DNA of 64,000 bases from Petaurus breviceps papuanus (GCA_028583685.1 JAMXIF010000003.1:51290304-51354303); one strand, 5' to 3'; numbered from the stretch's first letter, positions 1-11,914 are shown. Translations and numbers: made by a program. Notes: generated by a model not told the origin, from the sequence alone.

Positions 1-156
1 ACTTACTAGCTGTGTGACCCTGGGCAAGTCACTTCATCTAGTTTGCCTCAGTTTCCTCATCTATAAAATAAGCTGGAGAAGGCAATAGCAAACCACTCCA
101 CTTTCTTTGCCAAGAAAACCCCAAATGGAATTATGAAGAGTTGGACATAATTGAAA
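1..156 (+). mobile_element. Mar-1-type CORE-SINE, cut by window edge
   Basis: The left end starts inside the tRNA/CORE part (ACTTACTAGCTGTGTGACC, then GGGCAAGTCACTTC). It runs into the tail typical of Mar-1: CTGGAGAAGGCAATAGCAAA, then a GAGTTGGACATAATTGAA-like end. In the literature the Mar-1 tail is shared with a BovB/RTE LINE. The 5' head lies outside the window. Confidence 0.8.
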
Positions 157-371
157 AATTCATAAAATGAAAAATGAGAAACAACCAGTGTGAGCATATT
201 CTTCTACAAATAATCTTTTCTATATACCAGAGCAATAACTAGTAATTCAGTATACCGGCAAATAGGGCCAAGTAGGACGAATGACAGAAAACACAAATCA
301 ATTTTTAGTTCATGATGGGAAAATAATTTCAACACATAATTAAGACAAATTCACTTGATTCTAAAGAAGTC

Positions 372-692
372 TTTGAACAGGCTGACTCCTGTGCCTGGAA
401 TTCACTCTCTTCTCACCTTCACCTCATAAAATATGTTTCTTCCTTCAAAGCTCAGCTCAAGTTCCATCTCCTATAAGAAGCCCATACAGATTGCCCCAGA
501 TGTGAGTGCATTCTCCTGAGAAATTATTTTTATGTATTTTGTTTATAATTTTATGTGTACATCATATAGATGTACAATAGAATATAAACTCTTTGAAAGT
601 GGGGACAGTTTTATTTTTGTCTTTGTATTCCTAGCATCTTGTACAGTACCTAGAATACAGAACTTAATGAATGTGTGTGGAAGGAATGAATG
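372..692 (+). mobile_element. L2 LINE, 3' end
   Basis: Text typical of the L2 3' end in sense direction: TTCAAAGCTCAGCTCAAG, then a degenerate form of 'TAAGCTCCTTGAGGGCAGGGAC', then TTTGTCTTTGTATTCCTAGC, ending in AATGAATG. It is 5' truncated and old. Confidence 0.7.
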
Positions 693-702
693 ATTTACCA
701 TC

Positions 703-915
703 TTTGAATTGGAAGTGACTTTGTTAGTCTTCTAATTCGACCGATAGGGTCTGGGGAAGAGGAAGCTTCTTCAAATATAGTATACTGGGGCAAACAGGGT
801 TAAGTGACTTGCCCAAGGTCACCCAGCTTATAAGTGTCTGAGGACAGATTTGAACTCAGGAAGATGAGACTTCTGACTCCAGGCCCTGTGCTCTATCCAC
901 TGTGCTTCCTAGCTC
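703..915 (-). mobile_element. tRNA-headed SINE, antisense
   Basis: Antisense SINE text: GTTAAGTGACTTGCCCAAGG, TTTGAACTCAGGAAGATGAG, then GTGCTCTATCCACTGTGC, the reversed A-box/B-box head. Confidence 0.75.
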
Positions 916-1008
916 TGCTTTAGCCTATTTAAAATTAGTACTATAAACTTAAATGATTTGACCATGGTTACACAACTAGTTCTTCAGAAGCAAGTTGGAA
1001 ACTCAGTC

Positions 1009-1248
1009 CAGCTCTCTCTCTCTCTGTCTCTCTCTATCTCTGTCTCTCTTCACTTCTCTCAATCTCTCTCTCTTCACTTCTCTCTCTCTCAACTTCTCTC
1101 TCTCTGAACCTCTCTCTCTCTCAATCTCTCTCTCTTTTGCTCTCTCTCTATCTCTCAATCTCTCTCTCTTTCTCTCAACCTTTCTTTCTCTCTCTTCACT
1201 TCTCTCTCTCTCTCTCAATCTCTCTCTGTCTCTGTCTCTCTACTCTGT
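1009..1248. repeat. (TCTC)n pyrimidine tract
   Basis: About 240 bases of nearly pure CT on the + strand with interspersed TTCACT and TCAA variants. The open frames here, all Leu/Ser or Arg/Glu, are repeat artefacts. It could form triplex DNA; that is inference only. Confidence 0.95.
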
Positions 1249-1289
1249 GTAACATACTACCGCTAAGATTATGGATGCATAAAATAATA

Positions 1290-1495
1290 ATTGAAATGTA
1301 TATAATGCTTTATACACTATATCCCATTTGATCCTCTCAAGAACTCCATTAGTTAATACAGACTTTATTATCTCTGCTTTATTGATGAGGAAACTGAAGC
1401 TCAGAGAGGTTTATGACCCCATGCTTACAAAGCTGGTGAATGTCATAGGCAGGACTTAAGCCCAGGTTTCTTCTGATTCCAGAGTCAACATTATT
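1290..1495 (-). mobile_element. MIR, antisense
   Basis: Antisense MIR: ATCCCATTTGATCCTCTCAA, then TTGATGAGGAAACTGAAGCTC, then GCAGGACTTAAGCCCAGG. Nearly full length and diverged. Confidence 0.75.
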
Positions 1496-2379
1496 TCTGT
1501 GTTATTTTATTCTCAGTTTTATTTACACTTACTTTAAGGAAAGCCTTATGTATTCTTGTCTTTCATAGCTCAAATCAGAATCTTTTTTTTTTTGTGACAG
1601 TATATAAATGTAAATTCTCTCTTTAGTTGACTTCAAAACCTATTATCAGTCACCATTCCACAAAACATAACAAATTATTGCTGTGATTTAAGTGTTTCAA
1701 AGAAAAAAAATTAGGAGAATAAAATGAAAAGACTGATAAGAATTTTAAAATGTATTAGTTATTTTGGCCATAAAGAAGATTTTTGGTAATAAAAACAGAT
1801 ATTCAAATTGATTCAAACTCAAAATATTTGAACTAGAAAATAAACAAGTAATATAATAGGATAGAATTATGCAAACTACAAAGGTAAAATTATTGCCTAA
1901 GGAGAGCTCCACTGAGTTCTTGTAATCTATTAAAAATATATCTAAGATAACCTTTTAATGATTCTTTAAAATGTTAGCCTTGCTTTTATTTTTTTCTTGT
2001 GTAGTAAATCCATAAGACACTTACTTTAAAAATACTTTTGCATAAATGTTGGTGTTGGTAATCAGTACCTTATGTAAATGAAGTGCCACTATTCAGCTCC
2101 TAGGAATCAAAGCCTTGAATATTTTTATTACTTTAATCTTTCAGAAGGTATCCTCAAAGGAATTTGGGTACTGTAATATTTTTCACTCTTGGAACATATG
2201 GTGTTTCATTAAATAAGTGTGTTCTTTTCTTAGACTCTCTCTTGAACATGGCACATGTTCAAGGAGTAAATTTGGGACATTAAAACTTTGGTAGGGGCTC
2301 ATTTTATCCAATCTTCACAAAAATCACACATAAAGAATCAATGTAAAGGATCAGGATCCATTTCTATCTTATCCAATAA
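1496..2379. other. Unassigned intergenic sequence
   Basis: AT-rich sequence with no recognisable gene or repeat. It holds short A and T runs only. Confidence 0.6.
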
Positions 2380-2425
2380 TCAGCCAACAAGCATTTATTA
2401 AGCATTTTCTATGTGCCTAGTTCTT

Positions 2426-3359
2426 TTTCCCCCCAATTAATTTATTTAATTTTAGTTTTCAACATTCACTTCCACAAACTCTTGCGTTTTAAATTTTCTC
2501 CCTTCTCCTCCCTTGCCCCCTTCCCAAGATGGCATACAGTCTGATAAATGCTCTAAATATACATTGTTATAAAACATATTTTCACATTAGTCATGTTGTA
2601 AAGAAGAGCTAGAATGAATGGGAGAAACCATGAGAAAGAAAAAAAAAGAGAGAAGAGAGCAAATAGTATGATTTGATCTGCATTCGGACTTCATAGTTCT
2701 TGCTCTGGATGTGGATTTGCCATCCTGAGTCTTTTGGAATTGTCTTGGATTCTTGCTTGCTGAAAAGAGCTAAGTCTATCAAAGTTAGTCATTGTACAAT
2801 GTGGCTGTTACTGTGTATAATGTTCTCTTGTTTCTGCTCATTTCACTCAGCCTCAGTTCAAATAAATCTTTCTAGGCTTTTCCAAAGTCCACCTGCTCAT
2901 CATGTCTTATGGAACAGTAGTGTTCCATTACATTCATATACCACAACTTGTTCAGCCATTTCCCAATTGATGTGCTTCCCCTCAATTTCTGATTCTTGGC
3001 TACCACAAAAAGAGTTGCTATAAATATATTTGTACATGTGGACCCTTTTACCATTTTTATGATCTCTTTGGGATATAGCCTAGAAATGGTATTGCAGGGG
3101 CAGCCAGGTGGCACAGTAAGAGCACTGGCCCCAGAGTCGGGATGACCTGGGATTGAATCCGGGCTCTGATAGTTAGCACCACACCCAGAAATAACTGGCC
3201 ATGTAACCTTGAGCAAGGTACTTAACCCCAATTGCTTTAAAAAAAAAAAGAAGTGGTATTGCAGGATCAAAGGGTATGCACATTTTTATAATCCTTGGGC
3301 ATAATAGCTCCAAATTGCTCTCCTGAATAGTTGGGCAGTTCACAACTCCACCAACAATG
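2426..3359 (-). mobile_element. 5'-truncated L1, antisense, with target-site duplication
   Basis: Marsupial-type L1 3' UTR and end of ORF2 read on the - strand. Visible marks are CTTCCCAAGATGGCATACAG, ATATACCACAACTTGTTCAG and CTACCACAAAAAGAGTTGCT. A 17-base target-site duplication flanks it (2409-2425 and 3360-3376, one mismatch). A SINE sits inside it at 3099-3249. The protein end FDPAIPLL of ORF2 is readable on the - strand near 3270. Confidence 0.9.
3099..3249 (+). mobile_element. WALLSI/WSINE-type SINE inside the L1
   Basis: Starts GGCAGCCAGGTGGCACAGTA and ends in AACCCCAATTGCTTT plus an A tail. Target-site duplication of 16 bases with one mismatch (3083-3098 and 3250-3265). This copy carries the variant middle ACCACACCCAGAAATAACTG. 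Confidence 0.9.
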
Positions 3360-3640
3360 CTATGTGCCTGGTTCTTACAAAGAAAAGTAATACAGTCCCT
3401 GCCCTCAAAGAACTCACATACTAATGGGGGATATAACAGGCAAATAAATAGGTACATGTAAGAGATTTATAGAATAGGTAAGGTGATCTTAAATTGGAAG
3501 GCTCTAGTTGGGGGAACTATGAGAGTTCTGTTGTAGAATGTGCAATCTGAGCTGGAAAAGGATCTTTGAGGCAGAGGTAAGGAAGGAGAGCATGTTAGGA
3601 ATGGAAGATAGTCCATTCTTGGAAGGAAGGCATGGAATCA

Positions 3641-3861
3641 GGTAACGGTTTTATTAAGTAGAAATATAATATATCCTCTTTTCTGACTTACTGTCTTTTT
3701 AGCTACAGAGGGCTTCTCCTTGCCATTTAACCCCTCAATCTCTCCTTCCTTCCTCTCCCACCTCTTGTCTTACTTTACTTTTATATCTCCTTTTGTTTTC
3801 TCAGTAGGTAACTTCAAGCCTTTTAAGTAACCCCTTATATTAATCCTCAACTATTTTAATA
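3641..3861. other. Unassigned pyrimidine-rich sequence
   Basis: C/T-rich + strand with no identifiable repeat or gene. Confidence 0.5.
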
Positions 3862-4080
3862 ATAATAACTAGTATTTGTGTAGCACTTTCAGTTTTGCTA
3901 AGCACTTTACAAATATCTCATATGATTCTCACAACTTTGGGAATTGGTGCTTTTATTATTCCTATTTTACAGATGAGGAAACTGAGGAGGCAGTGGTTAA
4001 GTGGGACTGTATAGCTAGTAAATGTTCAAATTCAGGTCTTCCTAAGTTCAAAACTCTATCCACTGAGCCACCTAGTTCTC
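3862..4080 (-). mobile_element. MIR, antisense, near full length
   Basis: Reads AGCACTTTACAAATATCTCA, then ATTTTACAGATGAGGAAACTG, then the reversed tRNA head CTATCCACTGAGCCACCTAG. Confidence 0.85.
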
Positions 4081-4649
4081 TAACCATTTTTTAGTTGGGT
4101 AGAAAATCACTTAATTAATATTGCTTTGAGACAGAATAATGTGGCAACCACCAAAGACTTTATGGTAGAAATAATTTACATGTTTTCTGAGTACCCACAT
4201 TGAGGTCACATTTAAAATTCCCTCAGCTATTTCTTGATTTCTGTTTAACAATTATTTTATTAACCTTATTATTCTAATTAACTCCTTTTCAAATTCCACA
4301 TAACATTTCTTTCAAACCATTTCTATTTTTTGAAGTCCCCAACTTTTATTTCCCCCTGCTCCATTAATACATTTTTGCATTTTGCTCTGTCATAATTAAT
4401 CAACATCTTCTCTTCACTTGAAGTCCATACAATTCACTTAAACTGCCTTCTTTCTGCCCTGACCGCCATCTTGCTGACTGCTGTCCTCTTATTTCATTTC
4501 CTTGAGGATCCATGTAAATGACTTTTAATGACTTGGCCTTATACTTTTACATTCTCTGCAGCTCTGAGGACCTTTATCTCTCCACAACACTTCAGTCCAC
4601 CCACAATCACAGCCACACCTATATTTTAATTTCTTATCATTAACTTCTA
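4081..4649. other. Unassigned AT-rich sequence
   Basis: No gene or confident repeat. C/T-rich text near 4430-4620 may be a remnant of an old LINE but cannot be assigned. Confidence 0.45.
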
Positions 4650-6300
4650 ACATTCTCTGTCAAGGATTGTGAGTAAATAATGGCTATACATTTTTTAAAA
4701 TGACCCCTTTTTAGTATGGTTGGTCTTCCAGGTGAATTCATACAGTCAAACTCAAAGGGTTTTTTTTTGTTTGTTTTGTTTTGAAATTCCATTTTAAGTA
4801 TGCTTATCTCCTTTTCAAAATCACTTAAGATATTGGTATTTTTTTTTTTGGCCATTCATTTCATTCTTAGGTAGCACCTCAGGAGTTTGTGTTAAGTCTA
4901 GATTTTCAGTGTCCTCAGGTTCTTTACTTCTTCATATACTCTGGAGATTGAGAATTTTTTATGATTATGTCTATTTAAAAACACTATTCTTAATTATTTT
5001 TTATAAATCAGTGAGAATGATAGATTTTAGATACAGCATTTTTATGACTTTCTCCCCCCCCCCCCCCAGGAGGTGATTGATGGATTCTTTCTGTCTTCAC
5101 TTTGCTCTCTGGTTGGAATAGATCTGGACATTTTTCTTTCATTTATACTTTCTTGACATAGTGTACAAATTTTATTTTCATCGTGGTCTTCAGAGAGTCC
5201 AATGATCTTTAAATCATCACCACTTGGCCTGTCTCCCAGTTAAATTGTTGTTGATGTCATATCTCATATTTTCTTCAATTTTTTTCAGTCTTTTAAATTT
5301 CTTTGTTCTAATACTTCTTGCTGTCTCATGAAAACATTCATTTCTGTTTGGTCTATTCTAGTTTTCAAAGCAACTGTTACTTGGATATGGTTTGCCACTT
5401 TTTCACCTAAGCTATTCTCCTTCCAAGTATTTCCTCCACAATTTTACTTCTTTTTTTTCTCTCCATTTTTTCTAGGTATTCATGTAGTCCTTGTAGAAAG
5501 TTTATTCTTTCCTTCATGTCTCTGCTTATAGTTATTAGTTACTCAATCTTTTTGTGGGGGAGAAGGTAGAGGTGGTTTCTCTAGATATATAATAATTATT
5601 TATACTAGCTGGTGTTTTCTTTGATATACTTTTCTTTTCAGCTTTAGAGTCTGAATTAGGACTTTCTTCCAGGACATGGCCCTGCCCCTGCTGAGTATTG
5701 GTTGGGGGTTATTAGCCCTACTTTGTTTCCCCTCAGTTCCTGGGTTCCCTTACTGGCTTCTACTTCCTGGGATTATGTTTTCTGCAATCCCCCATGATAG
5801 TTTATGTGGATCTCTAGGGCTCCCTATGGTATCTTAGAACAGAATATTAAGGACCTCAGGACACCTCGACTATCTATGTAAGAGATGTGCTAGGCCTCTT
5901 TGATGGCTATTGCCTTCTAGGGTTTCCAAGGACTCCACCCTGGTTTTCTCAATTCTGGGGTGGGAAGACGTTTACACTCCTGCTGCCTCTGGACACAGAG
6001 ACTTGCAAACCATACATTTATTTGGCTTGTGGCTGGTTGTGTTGGTGGGACTTGGCTTGTTTCCATAGGTTAGTGAGAGCTTTGCTAGAAGCTCCCATGG
6101 ACTTCTGGCCAACTTTCTCTGTAGTTCTGGGGTGAAAGTTTTTTTGTTTATTATTGGGTTTTGTGTCAGTTATTCAGTTTGGTGACAATTTCAAGTTTTT
6201 GCTGGAATATGAATATGGGAGCTTAGAGATATTCATATAGCCAGCTTACCTGGAAGTCACCTCCTTCTACTTTTGCAGTAATGGTGGCAGAGGTAGTAAT
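4650..6300 (-). mobile_element. L1 5' part (ORF1 and 5' UTR), antisense, old
   Basis: The stretch AGGAGGTGATTGATGGATTC (from about 5070) matches the ORF1-region text AGGAGGTGAGTGGTGGATTC of the L1 at 9283. The following text matches the same ORF1 order (TCCAATGATCTTTAAATCAT, then a coiled-coil-coding region). 5650-6290 is G/C-richer and fits a 5' UTR. No open ORF1 remains. A C-run interrupts at 5054-5068. The left boundary is uncertain. Confidence 0.6.
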
Positions 6301-6419
6301 AAAGGGGGAAGATGGTGCCTTTAAGAATCACACAGTTTTTAAACTGTTTGTGAACTATCTATGAGCTATTGGTACTCCAAGCAGGAGATTCTTATTCAAT
6401 GATTCACAAATGAATACAG

Positions 6420-6798
6420 TATTAGAGTAACTGAATTGTGTTCATCCTGGCATTGTTGTTATAATGAAAATAGAAAACAAAGAGAAGTTTCAGCTACAGA
6501 GAAGGGTGGTTTAGAGCTTCTATTTTTAGGGGGAAAAACCATGATAATAGTTGCAATTTATGGGCCAACATCTGTTTCAGAAAATATCAAGGTAGAAAAA
6601 TTATGCAATGAGACCTTCAAAATTAATTCAACATAATTTGGATGCTTGGTGATACCAGTGAAAGAGTGGAAATAGGTGAGGAAGAGCAAAAAGAAAAAAA
6701 GCTGGAAAATATGGTTCAGGAATAAAAAACAAGAAAGACCAAAGGTTTATAAAACTACACAAAAGTCCAATGACAATACATCATGAATCCTTTTTTAA
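6420..6798 (+). mobile_element. RTE-type LINE fossil, endonuclease part 1
   Basis: Translation gives ELLFLGGKTMIIVAIYGPT, matching the endonuclease core of RTE-clade LINEs (hydrophobic strand, then Y-[AG]-P-T). It is followed by a degenerate GDFNAK-like region near 6640. Reading stops at 6798, where an L1 complex is inserted. The frame resumes at 11,471. Confidence 0.7.
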
Positions 6799-6829
6799 AA
6801 ATTGTATGTGTTATCTTCTATTTTTAAAA

Positions 6830-7019
6830 AATATTTTTTCAATTCTTCTTTACAACATGTACACATGACTAATGTGAAAATACATTTAATATGAATGAAT
6901 ATGTAGAGCTTAGATGGCATCCTTTCGTGGGGAGAGGGAGGGAAGGAGGGGAAGAAAATTTAAAGTCAAAATCTTATGGAAGTGAATGTTGAAAACTAAA
7001 AGTAAATAAATTAATTTAA
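6830..7019 (+). mobile_element. L1 3' UTR fragment, sense
   Basis: Sense copy of the marsupial L1 3' end: ACATGACTAATGTGAAAATA, then GATGGCATCC, then a G/A-rich stretch and GAATGTTGAAAACTAAAAG. It meets the next L1 tail to tail at about 7020. Confidence 0.75.
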
Positions 7020-7499
7020 AAATATTTTTCAATTACATGTTAAAATAATTTTTACATTAATTTTAAAAAATTTTTAGTTACAATTTTCCCCCTCTCTTCA
7101 TTTTCTCTCCTTTAAGAAGGCAAGGAATTTGATAGAGTTATACATGTGCAGTCATGCAAAACATATTTTCATATTAGTCGTGTTATGAAAACAGAAACAG
7201 ACCAAAAGGGGGATAACATGAAAAAAAATACAGAAAGTAAAAAATAGTGTGTTTCAATTTGCATTCAGTTTTCATCAGTTCTTTCCCTGATGATGGATAG
7301 CATTTTTCATCATAGTCCTTTGGGATTGTCCCAGATCACTGTATTGCTGAGAATAGTTAAGTCATTCAAAGGTGATCATCATACAATATTGCTATTACTA
7401 TGTACAATGTTCTCCTGGTTCTGCTTACTTCACTTTACATCTATTCATTTAAGACTTTCCAGGCTTTTTAGAAAGCATCCTTATCATCATTTCTTTTTC

Positions 7500-7648
7500 A
7501 TTTCTTTTAAGCAATTGGGGTTAAGTAACTTGCCCAAGTTTACATGGCCAGCTTTTTTATGTGGGTGTTAAGTATCTGAGGCCAGAACCAATCCCGGGTC
7601 CTCCCGGCTCCAGGGCCAGTGCTCTTACTATGCCACCTAGCCACCCCT
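7500..7648 (-). mobile_element. WALLSI/WSINE-type SINE inside the L1
   Basis: Antisense: GCAATTGGGGTTAAGTAACT, then CCAGGGCCAGTGCTCTTAC, then CACCTAGCCACCCC. Short, imperfect flanking repeats (ATCATTTCTT and ATTATTTCTT). Confidence 0.85.
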
Positions 7649-9897
7649 TTAATATTATTTCTTATAGCACAATAGTATTCCATCACAATCATTGTTGGAC
7701 ATCCCCTCAATTTCCAGTTCTTTGCCACCACAAAAAGAGCTGCTGTAAATATTTTTGTGCATCTCTGTCCTTTTTCTTTGTCTTTGATCTCTTTGGGGTA
7801 CAGATCTAGTAGTGATATTGCTGGATCGAACAGTATGCAGAGTTTTATAGTCCTTTGGGCATAGTTCCAAATTGCTCTCCAGAATGTTGGTATCCCTTTA
7901 CAACTCCACCAATGATACATTACTGTCCTAATTTTCCCACATCCTCTCCAATATTTGTCATTTTCCTTTTCTGTCACAGTAGCTAATCTGATAGGTATGA
8001 GGTGGCACCTCTTAGTTAGCTTTTTTTTAAAATTAGCATTTCTCTTATCAATAGTTATTTAGATTTTTAAAATATGACTATAGATAGCTTTGATTTTTTT
8101 CATCTAAAAACTATTCATATCCTTTTGACCATTTATCACTTGGAGAATGACTCTTAGTCTTATAAATTTGATTTTGTCCTTTATATATTTGAGAAAATAG
8201 GCCTTTATCCATGGCCTGTTCTGTGCTTCTCTAATTGGCTTTTTATAGTATCATCCTTTATGTCTCTAAATCATGTAATCTACTTTGCTATGTACTTCTA
8301 TTATATGGGTGAGTTCATCCCATTCACATTGACAGTTATAATTGGTAACTGTGTATTTCCCTCCATGCTCCCCCCCTCCCCCCCCCCATTTATGCTTCTT
8401 TCTCTCTGCTTTCCCCCATCCCTCCTTAAAAGTGTTTTTGTTTTTGACCACCACCTCCCCTAATGCACCCTCCCTTCCTATTTCTCTGTGGGGTAAGATA
8501 GATTTCTATATGCAACTGGGTGTATATATGTTATCCCCTCTTTGAGCTAATTCTTATGAGAGTAAGGTTCAAATGTTTTCCTCTACCTGCTCTCCCACCA
8601 TCTTCCCCTTCCCCATAAAAGCTCTTTTGTGTCTCTTTTATGTGGGATAATTTACCCCCATTCTCTTTCTCCATTCCTCCTTCTAGTGCATCCCCCTCTT
8701 ACCCCTCAATTTAATTTTTTTGTCTATCATCCCATCATACTCAGCTCACACCTGTGCTCTCTATGTATACTCCTAACTGCCCTAATAATGAAAAAATTCT
8801 TAGGAAATATAAGTATTATCCTCTTCTGTAGGAATGTAAACACTTTAACCTTACTGAATTCCTTATGATTTCTCTTTCCTGTTCATCTTTATATGCTTCT
8901 CTTGAGTCTTGGATGGATAGTCATCTGAAAGTCAAATTTTTTATTAATCTCTGGTCTCTTCAATCAGGAATGTTTGAAAGTCTTCTATTTCATTAAATAT
9001 CCATTTCCTGCCTCCCCCCACCCTTTGCCCCATAGTTATTATACTCAGTTTTACTGTGTGGATGATTCCTGGTTGTAATCCTAGCTTCTTTGCCATCTGG
9101 AATATATTCTATACCTTCTGATCCTTTAATGCAGAAGCTATCAAATATTGGGTTATGCTGACTATGGCTCAATGATATTTAAATTGTTTCTTTCTGGCTG
9201 CTTGTAATATTTTCTTCTTGACCTAGGAACTTTGGAATTTGATTATAATATTCTGGGAATTTTCATTTTGGGATCTCTTTCAGGAGGTGAGTGGTGGATT
9301 CTTTCCAACTCTATTTTTTGCCCTGTGGTTCTAGTAAGTATATCAGGACAGTTTTCCTTGATAATTTCATGAAATATGATGTATGGGCTCTTTTTTTGAT
9401 CATGGCATTCAGGTAGTAGAATAATTCTTAAATTATCTCTCCTGGATCTATTTTACAGGTCAGTTGTTTTTTCAATGAAATATTTCACATTTTCTTCTGT
9501 TCATTATTTTTATTTTGTTTTTACCATTTCTTGATATCTCATGCAATCATCAGCTTCTACTTGCCCAATTCTAATTTTTAAGGAATTATTTTTTCAGATT
9601 TTTTTGGTACCTTTTTTTCATTTGACCAATTCTGCTTTTTAAGGAATTCTTTACTTTGGTGGATTTTTGTGCCTCTTTTAACATTTTGCCTATTCTGTTT
9701 TTTTTTAAGGAATTCTTTTCCTTACTATTTTTTGTGCCTCTTTTACCAAGCTATTGACTTTTCCATGATTATCTTGTATCACTCTCACTACTTTTCCCAA
9801 TTTTTTCTCTACCTCTCCTAACTGGTTTTCAAAATCCTTTTTCAGCTCTTCCAGAAATATTTTTGTGTGGGCCTGAGACCCACCCACATTTTTCTTT

Positions 9898-10705
9898 TTT
9901 TCCCTCTTTATTTTATTTTAAATTTATGGAATAAAATAAGCATTTCCAGAACACAGTATAATAAAAAAGATAATTGTACATTAAACTGCAAATCTACTTT
10001 GCACAACTTGCTGTTTCTTTAAAATATACCAAAAAATCATCATGTGAATTTCTTTTTTTTTCTTTCCTCCCCACCATAGATGGCTACCAGTAGACACAAA
10101 TATATACATATATATGTATATAGATAGATATAGATATGTGTACGTATATGTGTATATATGTGTGTGTATATATGTATATATATGTAAAATTATTCTATAC
10201 ATACTTCTATTTACCAGTTCTTTCTCTGGATGCAGACAGCACCTTTCTCTACATGTCCTTTATAGTTAATCAAGGTATTTATAATAGACAAAATAAATTA
10301 TTTGCTCAAAGTCATTCTTACAACAATATTCCTGTTACTGTATACAATGTTATCTTAGTTCTATTCATTTTGTTCTTTATTTTTTCATGCACATCTTTCC
10401 ATGTTTTTCTAAAACCACTGAGTTTATCATTTCTTATTGCACAGTAGTATTCCATCACAACCATATACCACAACTTGTTCAGTCATTCCCCAGTTGATGG
10501 GTGACCCTGCAATTTCCAGTTCTTTGCGACAACAAGGAGAACTTCTATAAGCACTTTAGAACATACAGTTTCTTTTCCTTTTTCCCTAATTATCTTTGGA
10601 AATAGACGCAGTAGTGGTATTGCTGGTAGGTAATTTAATAACTCTTTGGGCATAATTCCAGATTGCTCTCCAAAATGGTTGCATCAGTTTACATTTCCAC
10701 CAACA
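9898..10705 (-). mobile_element. Second L1, 3' part, inserted in L1 ORF1
   Basis: Antisense L1 3' UTR and ORF2 end of a more diverged subfamily: GTAGTATTCCATCACAACCA, CACAACTTGTTCAGTCATTC, CTTTGGGCATAATTCCAGAT and ACATTTCCACCAACAATGAA. The outer L1 is interrupted in ORF1 and resumes at about 10,706. A (TATG)n tract lies within it at 10,095-10,190. Confidence 0.8.
10095..10190. repeat. (TATATG)n / (TAGA)n microsatellite
   Basis: Alternating TATATG, TAGATA and TGTGTA units inside an L1 3' UTR. Confidence 0.9.
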
Positions 10706-11470
10706 ATGAATTATATGTTTTTGAGGGGGGTTGCATGTAGCTGTTTTGACATTGTTTTCTGCTACTAAGTTTGAGTTTTGATCTTTCCTGTCACTATAGT
10801 AACTTTCTATGTTGTTGTTTTTTCTAGTCTATTTCTTGACTTTTAACTTTATGTTAGAGTTGGATTCTTCTCCTACAGGTGGGGAGGCACTGTCCCAAGG
10901 TTCAGGGTTTTTTGCTGCTATTTTCAGAGCTAGTTTTGGGGGTCTGTAAGTTTTCAGCTCTTCCAAGATGGTATGATTTAGACAGAGGTGTGGTCATTGC
11001 TCTCCTGGCCTGTGCTCTGGTCTATGAGCAACCACAAGCACTCCTTTTTGCCCTGGAACTATGTCTAGGGTTCCCATTCCTACTAGGGTTCCTCCTTTCC
11101 CTGGCACTGAGACCCAGAATCACATATGGGTAATCCTTGTGAACCAAATGGTCTCCTATAATCTCCCACTGACCAGTTGTTCATCTGTGGGTTGACCCTT
11201 CTGGAAACTACTCCAACAAATTCAATAGCCCCCAGGGCCTACTGCTGGCTTGCTAAGGCAAAGCCTGCACAGGATTGTATTTTACTCTCACCCCCTATGA
11301 GACCTTTCCTGCCGACCTTCTAAGTTGTCTTGGGCTGGAAAATGTTTCACTTTCTCCTTTTGTTGTTTCTGTGCTTCAAAATTCATTTTGAGGTGTTTTT
11401 TTTATGTTGTTTAGACAGGAATTTAGGAGAGCTCAGGAGAGTCCATGCCATCATGGCTCCATCCTCTTCC

Positions 11471-11660
11471 TGAATACTTTTTTTAAGAAAAGAATTGGAA
11501 GATGTTAGACATGATAAACCCCAAATAACATCACGAAAAAATTTAAGATGATTTTATGTTAGACAGGAAATGACTCATTACAAATGTGTGAGTTATTCTT
11601 ATGTGACAGGAATTATATTTATAACACAAGTTGATGAGTATGAGGTCTGTGTCTCAGATC
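11471..11660 (+). mobile_element. RTE-type LINE fossil, endonuclease part 2
   Basis: Translation resumes directly after the L1 complex: NTFFKKRIGRC, then TPNNITK. This matches the 'NTFFKK...W.W.SPN..T.NEIDYIL' block of RTE endonucleases. The junction duplicates the last bases of part 1, as expected for a retrotransposon insertion. Confidence 0.75.
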
Positions 11661-11914
11661 TTACCCACTGACAAAGCTTCTTGCTGGTGCCCAGGAAGTA
11701 GAGACACTGTGAAAGGAGCTAAAGAGGAAAAGGAAAGGAGTCAACAGAGACCAAAAGCCAATGAGGTGGATGCCTACATAGTGCTCTAATTGTCTGCTTG
11801 TCTATATGGCTAACTTCACATTTACAACCTCCTGTGAGAAGGGCTTGGTGAAAGATGGCACACCCAAGGAATAGGCAGAAGTTTTCCATTCTGACTGGAT
11901 CATGTTTTCACTAT
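11661..11914. other. Unassigned sequence
   Basis: No gene or confident repeat. It may still belong to the RTE fossil by position. Confidence 0.4.

Larger units (their letters stand above)
2380..3640 (-). mobile_element. L2 3' end, antisense, split by an L1
   Basis: The L2 tail in antisense (CAACAAGCATTTATTAAGC, then CTATGTGCC) breaks off at 2425. It resumes at 3360 with CAGTCCCTGCCCTCAAAGAA and TAATGGGGGATATAACAGG. The interruption is the L1 at 2426-3359, so the L2 is older than the L1. Confidence 0.75.
7020..11470 (-). mobile_element. L1 with large internal ORF2 deletion, antisense
   Basis: Order on the - strand: 5' UTR 10,870-11,465; ORF1 about 8,870-9,897 and 10,706-10,870 (coiled coil ELKKDFENQLGEVEKKLGK); ORF1-ORF2 spacer; ORF2 start near 8,290-8,345 (ITVNVNGMNSP, the endonuclease start); then directly the ORF2 C-terminus at 7,540-8,200 (YWRGCGKI, FDPAISLL, ALFVVAKNWKLRG) and the 3' UTR. 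About 3 kb of ORF2 coding sequence is missing between 8,200 and 8,290. A SINE (7,500-7,648) and a second L1 (9,898-10,705) are inserted. Near-identical flanks at 6784-6798 and 11,471-11,486 look like the target-site duplication of the whole complex. Confidence 0.8.

Noticed and set aside
3101-3180. tRNA-like head with A- and B-box
   Set aside because: It is the head of a SINE with a target-site duplication and A tail. The same applies to all other tRNA-like heads in the window.
7540-7977. 145-codon - strand frame
   Set aside because: It is the ORF2 C-terminus of an L1 with a SINE inserted; the last residues are read from the SINE.
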